From Bradyrhizobium sp. CCBAU 53340 (GTDB taxonomy: Bacteria; Pseudomonadota; Alphaproteobacteria; Rhizobiales; Xanthobacteraceae): a DNA stretch of 64,000 nt. The translations under genes were made by a program, and so were the position numbers. The notes under the pieces are model-generated. The model made no database searches. It was not told the DNA's origin and worked only from the letters and a program-made list of their open reading frames with translations. Positions 26,674-34,965 of this stretch are shown piece by piece; positions within the stretch are counted from its first letter, which is position 1, and each line of letters opens with the position of its first letter. The stretch is taken from the NCBI RefSeq assembly GCF_015291645.1, contig NZ_CP030055.1, forward strand, positions 6,572,001 through 6,636,000. The letters are read 5' to 3'.

Positions 26674-27969
26674 ATGGTCGAACCGATCATGTACCTCGCG
26701 ATCGGTTTCCTGCTGGCGATGTTGTGCGGTCTCGCCCTCGTGCCGCTGGTGCATAACCGTGCAGTGCGCCTGACCACGCGACGGCTCGAGGCCGCGACGC
26801 CGCTGTCGATGGCGGAGATCCAGGCCGACAAGGACCAACTCCGGGCCGAGTTCGCCATGTCGGCGCGACGGCTGGAGATGAGCGTCGACCAGCTCAAGAA
26901 CAAGACGACGAGCCAGCTCGCCGAGCTCGGCAAGAAGACCGACGCCATCAACCGCATGAAGATCGAGCTCGGGGAGAAGAACGCTACGATCTTCGCGCTC
27001 GAGGCCCGCGAGAAGGCGGTGAAGGAGCAGCTCCGCGCCACCGAGGAGGAATTCAACGCCAAGACCGAAGCGCTACGCGAGGCCGAGATCGCGCTGAGCA
27101 ACAAGCAGGGCGAGCTCGCCAAGATCAACTCTGAACTGTCCGACCGTTCGATGATGGCGGAGACTCGCCAGGTCGAGCTGGTGGCGGTGCGCGCGCAGAT
27201 CGAGGAATTGAAGAACCGCGTCGGCGATGCCGAGAAGGAGTTCGCCGCGACGCAGGCCCGCCTGACCCAGGAGCGCGCCGAGTCGGAGACCGTCTCGCGC
27301 GATCTCGGCGACGCGCGTGGTCGCGTCGAGAGCCTGAGCCAGCGCGTCACCGAGCTCGATCGCCAGCTGATCGTGCAGGTCAAGGAAGCCGAGATGCTGT
27401 CGGGCCGTGTCGCCGACCTCGAAGGCCGCCTCGCCACCCAAGGCAAGCTGCTGGCCGAGCGCGACTACGAGAACAACCAGCTCCGCCAGGGCAATGAGAG
27501 CTCCGAACGCACCATCAAGGAGCTGCGCGTCGAGCTCGCCGCCTTGAGCGGCGGCAAATCGTCGGCCGCAATGGAGCAGCTCCGCGCAGAGAAGGCCACG
27601 CTGGAAGAGCAGCTCCGCACCGCGCGCGACGAGCGCGCCAAACTTCAGCGCGACATCAACGCGATCCAGCAGCAGGCGGAAAGCTCCTGGGCGACCGAGC
27701 GGATGGAGAACGCGCTGCTGCGCGAGCGCATCAACGACATCGCCGCCGAGGTGGCCAAGCTCGCGATGCAGCTCGAGGGTCCGAACTCGCCGATCGAGGC
27801 GCTGCTGGCGGCCGAGGCGGGCCAGACGCCGAAGCCGGCCCCGCGCCCGGCCAATGGCACCGGCACCAACGGCGCCACAGCCACGCTGCCCGAGGGCGGC
27901 GGAACGCTGGCCGAGCGCATCCGCGCGCTGCAGGCCCACGCCTCCCGCGCCCGCCAGCAGGGCGCGTAA
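26674..27969 (+). CDS. Membrane-anchored coiled-coil protein
   Basis: The 431-aa protein has an N-terminal membrane anchor (YLAIGFLLAMLCGLALVPLV, about 7-26) followed by about 330 residues of near-continuous coiled coil (Leu/Glu/Arg/Ala heptads) and a Pro/Gly/Ala-rich tail ending in a short helix (AERIRALQAHASRARQ). I recognise no enzymatic motif. The architecture suggests a scaffold or spacer at the inner membrane and is found in related alphaproteobacteria as an unnamed conserved protein. No partner is encoded next to it. Confidence 0.75.
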   Translation: MVEPIMYLAIGFLLAMLCGLALVPLVHNRAVRLTTRRLEAATPLSMAEIQADKDQLRAEFAMSARRLEMSVDQLKNKTTSQLAELGKKTDAINRMKIELGEKNATIFALEAREKAVKEQLRATEEEFNAKTEALREAEIALSNKQGELAKINSELSDRSMMAETRQVELVAVRAQIEELKNRVGDAEKEFAATQARLTQERAESETVSRDLGDARGRVESLSQRVTELDRQLIVQVKEAEMLSGRVADLEGRLATQGKLLAERDYENNQLRQGNESSERTIKELRVELAALSGGKSSAAMEQLRAEKATLEEQLRTARDERAKLQRDINAIQQQAESSWATERMENALLRERINDIAAEVAKLAMQLEGPNSPIEALLAAEAGQTPKPAPRPANGTGTNGATATLPEGGGTLAERIRALQAHASRARQQGA

Positions 27970-28128
27970 TCAGCAAAAATCCGGCCGCGCCGCCGAATTG
28001 TGACACCGAGATAAGGTTTTCCGGCCCCAAGCCGCCTGAAAACTTGACACTGATAGCCCGCACTTCTAAATCGCGGGCTCCAATGCGCCGGCCGGCCGAT
28101 GAGGTCCGGCCGTCTGCATGATGGTCCC

Positions 28129-28203
28129 GGGCGCATAGCTCAGCGGGAGAGCGTTCCCTTCACACGGGAGAGGTCCAAGGTTCGATCCCTTGTGCGCCCA
28201 CCA
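28129..28203 (+). tRNA. tRNA-Val (anticodon CAC)
   Basis: The cloverleaf is complete: acceptor gggcgca (28129-28135) pairs with tgcgccc, the D stem is gctc/gagc, the anticodon loop is ttCACac, and the T arm is caagg ttcgatc ccttg. The CCA end is encoded (28201-28203). Anticodon CAC reads GUG valine codons. Confidence 0.95.
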
Positions 28204-28558
28204 CGCTTCGCCAAATGGCTTCGCGTGGCGCAGCCACGCCCAATAACGGCGAAGCGTGTCCGGCGTAGCTCGAAGAGCGTAGACGGACTGGGGGCTTGCT
28301 TCCGCTCTGCCAAAAATTCGAAAACAACCCCATGCACAGTAGCCGGCGTCCGCCGGACCAGCGAACTACGATTATTCCGAAATTAACTTGCTCCGTCGGG
28401 CAAAACACGGGCAAGATGGCATCATCGGAGACGACAAGACGTCATGACCTCGCTGCTCGTAGCCGCCGCCGATCCAAGCGCGACCCAGGGCCGTAAAGCG
28501 CTATAGTCTCATCCGCTGAACACCAACATACATAAGATCCAGGGAGAGTGAGCGACCG
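28204..28558. other. Intergenic region with repeat fragments
   Basis: Just after the tRNA is a short inverted repeat (gcgtggc/gccacgc). The stretch 28258-28287 (gtccggcgtagctcgaagag...) matches the complement of 37377-37406 at all but a few bases, so it is an interspersed repeat fragment. The rest has no convincing gene. The lyase gene's ribosome binding site (agggagag) ends the region. Confidence 0.55.
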
Positions 28559-29926
28559 ATGGGCAGCACAGTTTTCGATTCGGCTTTGTTCCGCGACATG
28601 TTCGGGACTGCCGAAATGCGGGCGGTCTTTGCCGACGAGGCGCTCATCGGGCGCTATATCGAAGCCGAAGCCGCACTTGCCCGCGCCCAGGCCCGATTGG
28701 GGGTGGTGCCCAAGGCCGCGGCCGACGCCATCGAGGCGGCTGCGCACTCCATCAAGATCGACTTCGAGAAGCTGCGTCACGAAACCGAGATCGTCGGCTA
28801 CCCCATCCTGCCGCTTGTGCATCAGCTCTCGGAAGCTGCGGGTGAGGCCGGTCGTTACGTTCATTGGGGGGCGACAACCCAGGACATCATGGACACTGCC
28901 AACGTCCTGCAGATCCGCGCAGCGCTCCAGATCGTTGCACGCGACCTGCGCGAGGTCCGGGACATCCTGGCGACGATGGCTCGGAAATATCGCGACACGC
29001 CGATGGCCGGGCGAACCCATCTGCAGCAAGCGCTTCCAGTGACGTTCGGCTACAAGGCCGCGGTCTGGCTGTCCTCCATCGACCGGCATATCGAACGTGT
29101 CGATCAGGCGCTTCCGCGAATCCTGCTCGGCGAATTCTCCGGGGCAGCCGGCACGCTCGCCTCTGTCGGTGCCGCCGGCCTCGAAATGCAGAAACTGTTC
29201 TGCGAGGAACTGGGACTGCGTCAGCCGCCGATCACGTGGCATGTCGCCCGGGATGGCATCGCTGAATCGGTGACGTTGCTGGGTCTCATCACCGGCACAT
29301 TGGGGAAGATCGCGACCGACGTGATGCTGATGTCGGCGTCGGAATTCGGCGAAGTCTCCGAGCCATTCGTGCCCGGACGCGGTGCCTCCTCGACCATGCC
29401 GCAGAAGCGTAATCCAATCTCCAGCGAGCTGATGCTCGCGGCGGCGAAGGCCGTGCGGCAGCACGTCGCTGCGATGCTGGACGGCATGATCCACGACTTC
29501 GAGCGGGCTACCGGCCCCTGGCATCTCGAATGGGTGTCCCTGCCGGAAAGCTTCCTGCTGACGGCCTCGTCACTGGCCAACGCCAAGTTCATGCTCGCCG
29601 GCCTCGTCGTCCACGAGCGGCGAATGCGGGACAATCTCGATCTCACCCAAGGCCTCATCGTTGCGGAGGCTGTGATGATGGCCGCCGCACCAAAGCTCGG
29701 GCGGCAAAAAGCGCACGACGTCGTCTATGACGCCTGCCGCAAGGCCATCGAAGGCGGCGGACAACTCGCCGACATTCTGGCGGACCAGCCGGAGATTGCC
29801 GAGGCCCTCGGTGGCAAGGCCGCGATCCGGGACAAGTGCGATCCGGCAAACTATTTGGGCCTGTGCGGCCCGATGGTCGATCGCGTTCTGGACATTTCAG
29901 GCGCGAATGCCGCCCGCAAGGGCTGA
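28559..29926 (+). CDS. Lyase of the fumarase/aspartase superfamily (adenylosuccinate lyase / PcaB-like)
   Basis: The 455-aa protein carries the superfamily signature GRGASSTMPQKRNPISSE, the catalytic-His region MAGRTHLQQALPVTFG, and the N-terminal segment HWGATTQDIMDTANV. These are closer to adenylosuccinate lyase and 3-carboxy-cis,cis-muconate cycloisomerase than to fumarase. No purine or protocatechuate genes are nearby, so the substrate is unknown. A second, unrelated fragment of the same superfamily lies directly downstream. Confidence 0.82.
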   Translation: MGSTVFDSALFRDMFGTAEMRAVFADEALIGRYIEAEAALARAQARLGVVPKAAADAIEAAAHSIKIDFEKLRHETEIVGYPILPLVHQLSEAAGEAGRYVHWGATTQDIMDTANVLQIRAALQIVARDLREVRDILATMARKYRDTPMAGRTHLQQALPVTFGYKAAVWLSSIDRHIERVDQALPRILLGEFSGAAGTLASVGAAGLEMQKLFCEELGLRQPPITWHVARDGIAESVTLLGLITGTLGKIATDVMLMSASEFGEVSEPFVPGRGASSTMPQKRNPISSELMLAAAKAVRQHVAAMLDGMIHDFERATGPWHLEWVSLPESFLLTASSLANAKFMLAGLVVHERRMRDNLDLTQGLIVAEAVMMAAAPKLGRQKAHDVVYDACRKAIEGGGQLADILADQPEIAEALGGKAAIRDKCDPANYLGLCGPMVDRVLDISGANAARKG

Positions 29927-29937
29927 CATCGCCCGCG

Positions 29938-30099
29938 CATTGCGAAACTGCGTATCGAGCCTCGAACGCCCTTCTGCTCGCGACCGCCCTCACTCCGATC
30001 CTTGGTTACGACAAGGTCGCGAAGATCACCGCCAAGGCGTTAAGCGATTCCACGACACCGCGCGACTCCGCGGTGGCCCTCGGTCTTCTTGAGTGCTGA
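29938..30099 (+). pseudogene. Remnant of a class II fumarase/aspartase C terminus
   Basis: One frame encodes NALLLATALTPILGYDKVAK followed by a segment with SDSTTPRDSAVALGLL, which matches the C-terminal domain of class II fumarases (usually LVTALxPxIGYDxAAxIA ... LREAAxxLG). Only about 50 residues survive and there is no start or catalytic core, so it is a relic. It begins 12 bases past the stop of the intact lyase, whose own C terminus is different, so it is not a frameshifted end of that gene. Confidence 0.75.
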
Positions 30100-30195
30100 G
30101 GACAATGATCGTCACGTCGATCCCTACCTTATGGCAGGGATCAGAAACAGAAGTCGCCAGTAGCGCCTCTGATTGCGGCAAGGCTCGCCTGGCGC

Positions 30196-30678
30196 CTACC
30201 CGATCGCCAGAATCTCGATCTCCTGCGCGCCCGCGCCCACGACGTCCGCGACGCCCTTCCCCATCAGCGACCTCGCAACAGGCGATACGAACGAGATCGA
30301 GCCGGCCTTCGGATCGGCTTCGTCCTCGCCGACGATGCGGTAGGTCTGCACGCGGCCGTCCGTGCGGCTGAAGGTCACGGTGCTGCCGAAAGCAACCGTG
30401 TCGTTCGACGCTGGGCTGGCAACCAGTTGCGCCGTGCGCAGCCTTTCACCGAAATACCTGACATCGCGCAAGGGCACCGCCGACTGCCGGCGCTTCTCGT
30501 TGACGTCGTCGATGGCCTGCGCGGCCTCATAGGCTTCGCGCGCTTGATGAAGCTGCGCCTGCAAGGTCTGCAAGCCCGTCTCCGTCACGAGGTTCGGATG
30601 CGGCGAGATCGGACGATCCGGCAGCAGCGTTTCGGAGGCGGTCTCGGCGCTCTCTTCTTTGGTAAAGGCGACGCTCAA
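30196..30678 (-). CDS. GreA/GreB-family transcription elongation factor
   Basis: The 160-aa protein has an N-terminal coiled coil (NLVTETGLQTLQAQLHQARE, then DDVNEKRRQSAVPLRDVRYF) and the C-terminal FKBP-like domain (VTFSRTDGRVQTYRIVGEDE, FVSPVARSLMGKGVADVV). Gre factors stimulate cleavage of backtracked transcripts in the RNA polymerase secondary channel. The coil-tip acidic pair of true GreA is only loosely preserved, so it may be a diverged paralogue. I choose a TTG start at 30678, preceded by ggga 8 bases upstream, because it gives the family's usual beginning (SVAFTKEE ... LPDRPISPHPNLV); a GTG at 30714 is the alternative. Confidence 0.8.
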   Translation of the reverse strand: MSVAFTKEESAETASETLLPDRPISPHPNLVTETGLQTLQAQLHQAREAYEAAQAIDDVNEKRRQSAVPLRDVRYFGERLRTAQLVASPASNDTVAFGSTVTFSRTDGRVQTYRIVGEDEADPKAGSISFVSPVARSLMGKGVADVVGAGAQEIEILAIG

Positions 30679-30777
30679 TTCAAAAATCCCGTCGAACGTT
30701 CTTGGAGCGACCACCGCGGCATCAGGACGTGATTCACCGAGGGTGAATGGCAGCCCGTCGCCGGCGATCGTCCTCGA

Positions 30778-31263
30778 CTATATCTCAAGTTCGACGAATC
30801 GGCGCAGCTTGAAGATGAGGTCGGGCAGCGCCTGACGGAACCGCGTCGCGTTCTGGAACGTGGTCGAGAACGGAGCGAAAGTGAGCATCGCGTTCCAGTT
30901 CCGGTAGCCATAGACCGTCACCGAGACGCCGGCCGGGGGGAAATCCTCGAGCTTGCGCAGCTCGCCGAGCACGAGCTCGGCAATCGCCTCCGCCGGCAGC
31001 AGTCGCTTGCCATCGGGCGTCATGGATTGACTTGCAGGCGGCGCGACCGGCTTCGGAGCCGCCGCCGCTTGATCGGATGCCTCCTGGAGCTTCGGCGACT
31101 CCGCTTCCGGGATCTCGGGCACCACGGGGACCGGCTCGCCCGCCGGCGCGGCCGGCATGACCTCAGCGAGCGGCGGCGGGCTGGCAGCCTCTGTGCGCTT
31201 GTTGCCTCCCAGGATGCTGCTGATCATGGCCACAAGGCCAGCATCCTTCGCGTCGTCGCTCAT
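30778..31263 (-). CDS. Hypothetical protein, Pro/Ala-rich N terminus
   Basis: I do not recognise this protein. The 161 residues have an acidic N terminus, a Pro/Ala-rich region to about residue 75, and a folded-looking C-terminal part (LLPAEAIAELVLGELRKLED, VSVTVYGYRNWNAML, LPDLIFKLRRFVEL). There is no signal peptide or membrane segment. The ATG at 31263 is supported by gggggagg 5 bases upstream, against a longer frame from 31377. It runs in the same direction as the Gre-factor gene downstream. Confidence 0.65.
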   Translation of the reverse strand: MSDDAKDAGLVAMISSILGGNKRTEAASPPPLAEVMPAAPAGEPVPVVPEIPEAESPKLQEASDQAAAAPKPVAPPASQSMTPDGKRLLPAEAIAELVLGELRKLEDFPPAGVSVTVYGYRNWNAMLTFAPFSTTFQNATRFRQALPDLIFKLRRFVELEI

Positions 31264-31416
31264 CACGGCCTCCCCCCCGGGCTCGGGCCACTCTAGCATC
31301 GGCACGCGCGACTGCCACAGGGTCAGCTGATCAGATCGAGCCCTCGCTGCTGCATGGCTCCCAACCAGATCCGCCACGGCGCAACACGGGGGCAGCTTGC
31401 GCCGCGGTGTGACCGG

Positions 31417-31767
31417 TCACTGTTTCTCGAACGGAATATATTGCTGGTACTGCTTCGGCACCGAGCTGCGATAGCGGGCCGGGACGGTGCCGGTGTCGAT
31501 CGAATGATCAATCTCCTGCTGCCGCGTCATCTTCTTCTTCGGTTTTTTCTCGGCGCTCTTCTTGGTGGCGGCCGGCGGGGTCGACGTGTCGGTGGCGGCA
31601 GCCGGAGCTGTGGTCGCAGCCGGCGCTGTGTTCGCAGCAGGTGCCGTGGTGGTTGCTGCGGCCGGCGGCGTGCCTGATGCCGCCGGCGCGCTCTGCGCCA
31701 GCGCGAGCGGTGTCTGCATGATGAGCGCCAGTGCCGCGGTCGCAGCCAGCAAATATGATTTTTGCAT
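31417..31767 (-). CDS. Small exported protein with Ala/Pro/Thr-rich region
   Basis: The 116-aa protein has a signal peptide (SYLLAATAALALIMQTPLALAQ), an Ala/Pro/Thr-rich stretch (about 24-68), a Lys-rich segment, and a C-terminal MTRQQEIDHSIDTGTVPARY plus QQYIPF. The tail recurs in small periplasmic proteins of Bradyrhizobium of unknown role. The ATG at 31767 has a perfect ggagg 5 bases upstream. Confidence 0.72.
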   Translation of the reverse strand: MQKSYLLAATAALALIMQTPLALAQSAPAASGTPPAAATTTAPAANTAPAATTAPAAATDTSTPPAATKKSAEKKPKKKMTRQQEIDHSIDTGTVPARYRSSVPKQYQQYIPFEKQ

Positions 31768-32358
31768 CAGAACCTCCAAAATGCCCGATCCCCAATGACG
31801 GGTGCCTGATCCCGCGGGATCGACGCGTGCAAGTTCACCGAAGATAAGCGGGGCCACGGCTGCAAACTGTGGCCGAGATCACATGCCCATGACGGCTTGC
31901 CGCATCATAGGCGCATGCCGAACCCAGCGCACGCGACGAGACCAGGACGCGTGCGACAATGTGTCGGGCGAGTCCCGGAGCACGCGGGGCAATCGTGTGG
32001 CGCCTTCGCGCCAGCCAGCGGTCGACGAGGCGGTGTGCGCATGCCATTGCAATTTTTGCGCGAACACGATGCTCGCCACGCCGATCGCGTCGCCGCTTAG
32101 GTCGGTGACGCTGACATTGCTTTGAATCGCCGATGTCGATGACGAGAATGTTATTCGGCATCGCTGCGGGAAAAATTTGCAAAGCACATCCACAGCTTGA
32201 TCGCAGCGCGGCCCCATGGAACCCGATCGACGTCTCACAATGTGTGAAGCAATGCATTGCGACGCTCAATTCCGCGATCTAGCCTCACATGCATATCTTA
32301 TCACGAACAACTTTAGCTTTAGTTGCTTACCGCCGTAACTTTTCATGGAGGATTCTTT
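31768..32358. other. 590-base intergenic region, nothing recognised
   Basis: Frames on both strands (one of 119 codons on the minus strand) have no good start site and no recognisable family. The base composition falls toward 32,130-32,340, as in a promoter region ahead of the peroxidase gene. No inverted repeat or known RNA was identified. Confidence 0.4.
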
Positions 32359-33900
32359 ATGAGCAGTCGTCACGCCATTACGCCCCGCGGTCTCAACGCA
32401 ACCCGCTCACCGCTGTCACAAGGCCGCTTCGGCCGCATGTTTCGCACTCTGACACCGGCGACATTCGGCCCGAATGAGGCCGACAACATCGCCAACCTCT
32501 CTGCGCTGGCCGACAACATGGTCGGCGATTTCGACGCTCCCAAGGACAATCCCGATGCCGAGGAGAGCGGAATTCCCGCGCTCTACACTTATTTCGGCCA
32601 ATTCGTCGATCACGACATCACCTTCGATCCGGTGAGTTCGCTGACCAAGCAGCAGGATCCGGACGGGCTCATCGATTTCCGCACGCCCTCGTTCGATCTG
32701 GACAATGTCTACGGGCGCGGTCCGAACGACCAGCCCTACATGTACGACAGCAACGGCAAGTTCCTGCTGGGCGAGACGCTCACCGGCACCGGAGTCTCCA
32801 GCGCCTTCGACCTGCCGCGCTTCAAAGGCCGCGCACTGATCGGCGATCCCCGCAACGACGAGAACAGCATCGTATCCCAGCTGCAGGGACTGATGCTGCG
32901 CTTCCACAACCGCATGGTCGACGACAATGAAGGGCTCTCCTTCCAAGACGTGCAGCAGCGCGTGCGCTTCCACTACCAATACGTCGTGCTGAACGACTTC
33001 CTGCCGCGCATCGTCAACGCCAGCGTGTTGAACGAGCTCAAGACCGGCGGCCATTACGATCGCAGCAAGCTCGCCTACTATCACTGGCACACGTTCCCGT
33101 ACATGCCGGTTGAGTTTTCGGTCGCGGCCTACCGGCTGGGGCATTCCATGATCCGGCCCGGCTATCGGCTGAACGACGCCGATAACATGCTGCTGCAGAT
33201 CTTCCCCGATCCCAACAACCCCGACAACAACGCGCTGACCGGCTTCCGTTCCATGGGTCCCGGCCGCGCCATCGACTGGGGCCGCTTCATCGACGTCGAC
33301 ACCCGTGCCTATGGCGTCGACGGCGACAGCACCAACCCTGATAACAAGCGGCGGCTCCAGTTCGCCTATCGCATCGACACCTCGCTGGTCGACCCGCTGC
33401 GCAAGCTGCCGCCGGAGGTCGCCTCCAATCCGTCATCGCTGGCGCTTCGCAATCTCGAACGCGGCTGGCGGCTTGGCCTGCCGTCGGGCCAGGCGGTCGC
33501 CAAGGCGATGCACCAGACGCCGCTGACCGACGAGCAGATCATCATCGGCCGGGCCGTCGACGTCCCCGGGACAGGCGATCCACAAGTTCCGATCGCCTCG
33601 ATCGCCAATGGGGCATTCAAGGGCAATTGCCCGCTCTGGACTTACATCCTGGCGGAAGCGCGCCAATTCTCGACCATGGTTGCGGTCCCGGCCACCGGTG
33701 CGCCGGCGGGCGGCATCAACACGCCGCAGCTCGGTCCGGTCGGCGGCCGCATCGTCGCCGAAGTCTTCCTCGGCATGATGTTCGGCGATGCCTCCTCCAT
33801 GCTGTCGCTCGACCCGAACTGGGCGCCGGTGAGCGGTCCCGATTTCAAGCTGAAGGATCTCGTGACTTACGCGCTCGGGAACGGCGCTCCGCTGCATTGA
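32359..33900 (+). CDS. Animal-type haem peroxidase
   Basis: This 513-aa enzyme belongs to the peroxidase-cyclooxygenase superfamily. The distal His85 lies in FGQFVDHDITF and the proximal His262 in YRLGHSMIRPGYR, with the supporting LMLRFHNRMVDD segment. No signal peptide is visible, unlike mammalian members, so it is either cytosolic or exported by another route. Bacterial members of this group are known but their substrates are mostly unknown. The ATG at 32359 is supported by ggagg 7 bases upstream; the frame from 32323 is not. A hairpin follows the stop. Confidence 0.88.
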   Translation: MSSRHAITPRGLNATRSPLSQGRFGRMFRTLTPATFGPNEADNIANLSALADNMVGDFDAPKDNPDAEESGIPALYTYFGQFVDHDITFDPVSSLTKQQDPDGLIDFRTPSFDLDNVYGRGPNDQPYMYDSNGKFLLGETLTGTGVSSAFDLPRFKGRALIGDPRNDENSIVSQLQGLMLRFHNRMVDDNEGLSFQDVQQRVRFHYQYVVLNDFLPRIVNASVLNELKTGGHYDRSKLAYYHWHTFPYMPVEFSVAAYRLGHSMIRPGYRLNDADNMLLQIFPDPNNPDNNALTGFRSMGPGRAIDWGRFIDVDTRAYGVDGDSTNPDNKRRLQFAYRIDTSLVDPLRKLPPEVASNPSSLALRNLERGWRLGLPSGQAVAKAMHQTPLTDEQIIIGRAVDVPGTGDPQVPIASIANGAFKGNCPLWTYILAEARQFSTMVAVPATGAPAGGINTPQLGPVGGRIVAEVFLGMMFGDASSMLSLDPNWAPVSGPDFKLKDLVTYALGNGAPLH

Positions 33901-33924
33901 AGTCGCGACGGTTGAGAATGCAGG

Positions 33925-33949
33925 GGCCGCCCGTGTGATCCGGGCGGCC
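33925..33949 (+). terminator. GC hairpin after the peroxidase gene
   Basis: A 9-bp perfect stem (ggccgcccg at 33925-33933, cgggcggcc at 33941-33949) with a 7-base loop lies 25 bases past the stop. There is no T tract, so it may terminate weakly or just stabilise the message. Confidence 0.5.
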
Positions 33950-34098
33950 TCGTGGTTCACGTCTCCTCAACGGGATGGGATGAACAGCGTCCCGAGCGCA
34001 AACCGAACGTGCTTGAAGTCACAGTCGGGCGTCGTCGCACGGTCCATGCTGCGAGGGGTCGATAATGACATCGACCAGCCATCAGAGAGGAACGATCC

Positions 34099-34326
34099 AT
34101 GTTGCGCAAATTCTCACTTCTTGCAGTTGCCGCGGCCTTATTGGGCACGGCCGCTTTGGCCCCAACCTCCGCCTCCGCATTTGAGTTCGGCGGCTCACAT
34201 CATCGGGGTGGTGTAACCATCGTGCTCGGCTCCCCCGGCTACTATGGTCATGGTTACGGTTACGACGACTGCGATCACGACTACGATTATTACCGGCACC
34301 ATCCGCGTCGCTGGCGGCCGCTCTGA
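34099..34326 (+). CDS. Small secreted His/Tyr/Gly-rich protein
   Basis: The 75-aa product has a signal peptide (LLAVAAALLGTAALAPTSASA) and a mature part of about 45 residues containing GSHHRGG, HGYGYDDCDHDYDYYRHH and a basic end. The His, Asp and Tyr richness could bind metal, but no family is recognised. An upstream gagaggaacg ribosome binding site supports the start. Confidence 0.7.
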   Translation: MLRKFSLLAVAAALLGTAALAPTSASAFEFGGSHHRGGVTIVLGSPGYYGHGYGYDDCDHDYDYYRHHPRRWRPL

Positions 34327-34413
34327 ACGGTTGTTCAGCCGAAGCCCGTGAATGTGTCTTGAGGCGCGCGAGTTGTGCAAATTCGCGCGCCTCTGACGCG
34401 GTAAGTGGACGCT

Positions 34414-34932
34414 CTATTTCATCGCCCCAAGACCGCTCTCCTCGAGCCGCGCCGCGAACCATCGCGACTGCTGCTCATCGACGATGCCGCTGACATAGAC
34501 TTCCGACGACGTCACGCTGTGCCTGTCCAACACCAGCAGCACGCCGATCCAATAGGCGAACCAGACATGCGGATCGGTCATCGCCTTCAGCTTGTGCTGG
34601 TCGTGCTCGAGCGGCGTGTGATTGCTCGCCTTGCGGATCTCGACGGTGAGCAGATTGTTCGGGATCTCGCGCTGGTGCACGACGACGTCAGGATAGATCG
34701 ACTTGCCGAGATGATCGTCGGTGGAGATGATCGTGCCATGCGGCAGGTGCAGCGTGCGCTCGCCGAGCCGGTCGTAATTGCAATCGACCGCCCAGCCCTG
34801 GAACTGGCGCTCGAGATAGACGGCGAAGCGGTGCGTGATCGCGCGCTCGCCGATGTCCTTCTCGAACAGGAATTCTTCGTGGGCGTAGAACTCCCTGAGC
34901 GCCGCGATCACCTTGTTCAGCTCGGTCTGCAT
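34414..34932 (-). CDS. Hypothetical protein with possible PD-(D/E)XK nuclease-like fold
   Basis: The 172-aa protein is not assigned to a named family. SIYPDVVVHQREIPNNLL followed by TVEIRKASN has the PD...E-x-K layout of the restriction-endonuclease-like fold, but the final Lys is replaced by Arg in EIRK, with the Lys one place later. RITHRFAVYLERQF-like N-terminal helices precede it. This could be an active, altered or inactive nuclease; only a structural comparison would tell. It is the only gene between two small intergenic gaps and its neighbours are not mobile genes. Confidence 0.6.
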   Translation of the reverse strand: MQTELNKVIAALREFYAHEEFLFEKDIGERAITHRFAVYLERQFQGWAVDCNYDRLGERTLHLPHGTIISTDDHLGKSIYPDVVVHQREIPNNLLTVEIRKASNHTPLEHDQHKLKAMTDPHVWFAYWIGVLLVLDRHSVTSSEVYVSGIVDEQQSRWFAARLEESGLGAMK

Positions 34933-34965
34933 CGTGCCTCCCGACCCCGGCGCTCCGGATGATGC

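Noticed and set aside
28099..28386. Frame covering the tRNA-Val gene
   Set aside because: It lies over a clear tRNA cloverleaf and the adjacent repeat.
28559..29926. Naming the lyase purB or pcaB
   Set aside because: The superfamily motifs fit both; no purine or protocatechuate genes are near to decide.
31879..32238. 119-codon minus-strand frame in the intergenic region before the peroxidase gene
   Set aside because: No ribosome binding site, no recognisable domain, and composition unlike neighbouring genes. It could be real but I cannot support it.
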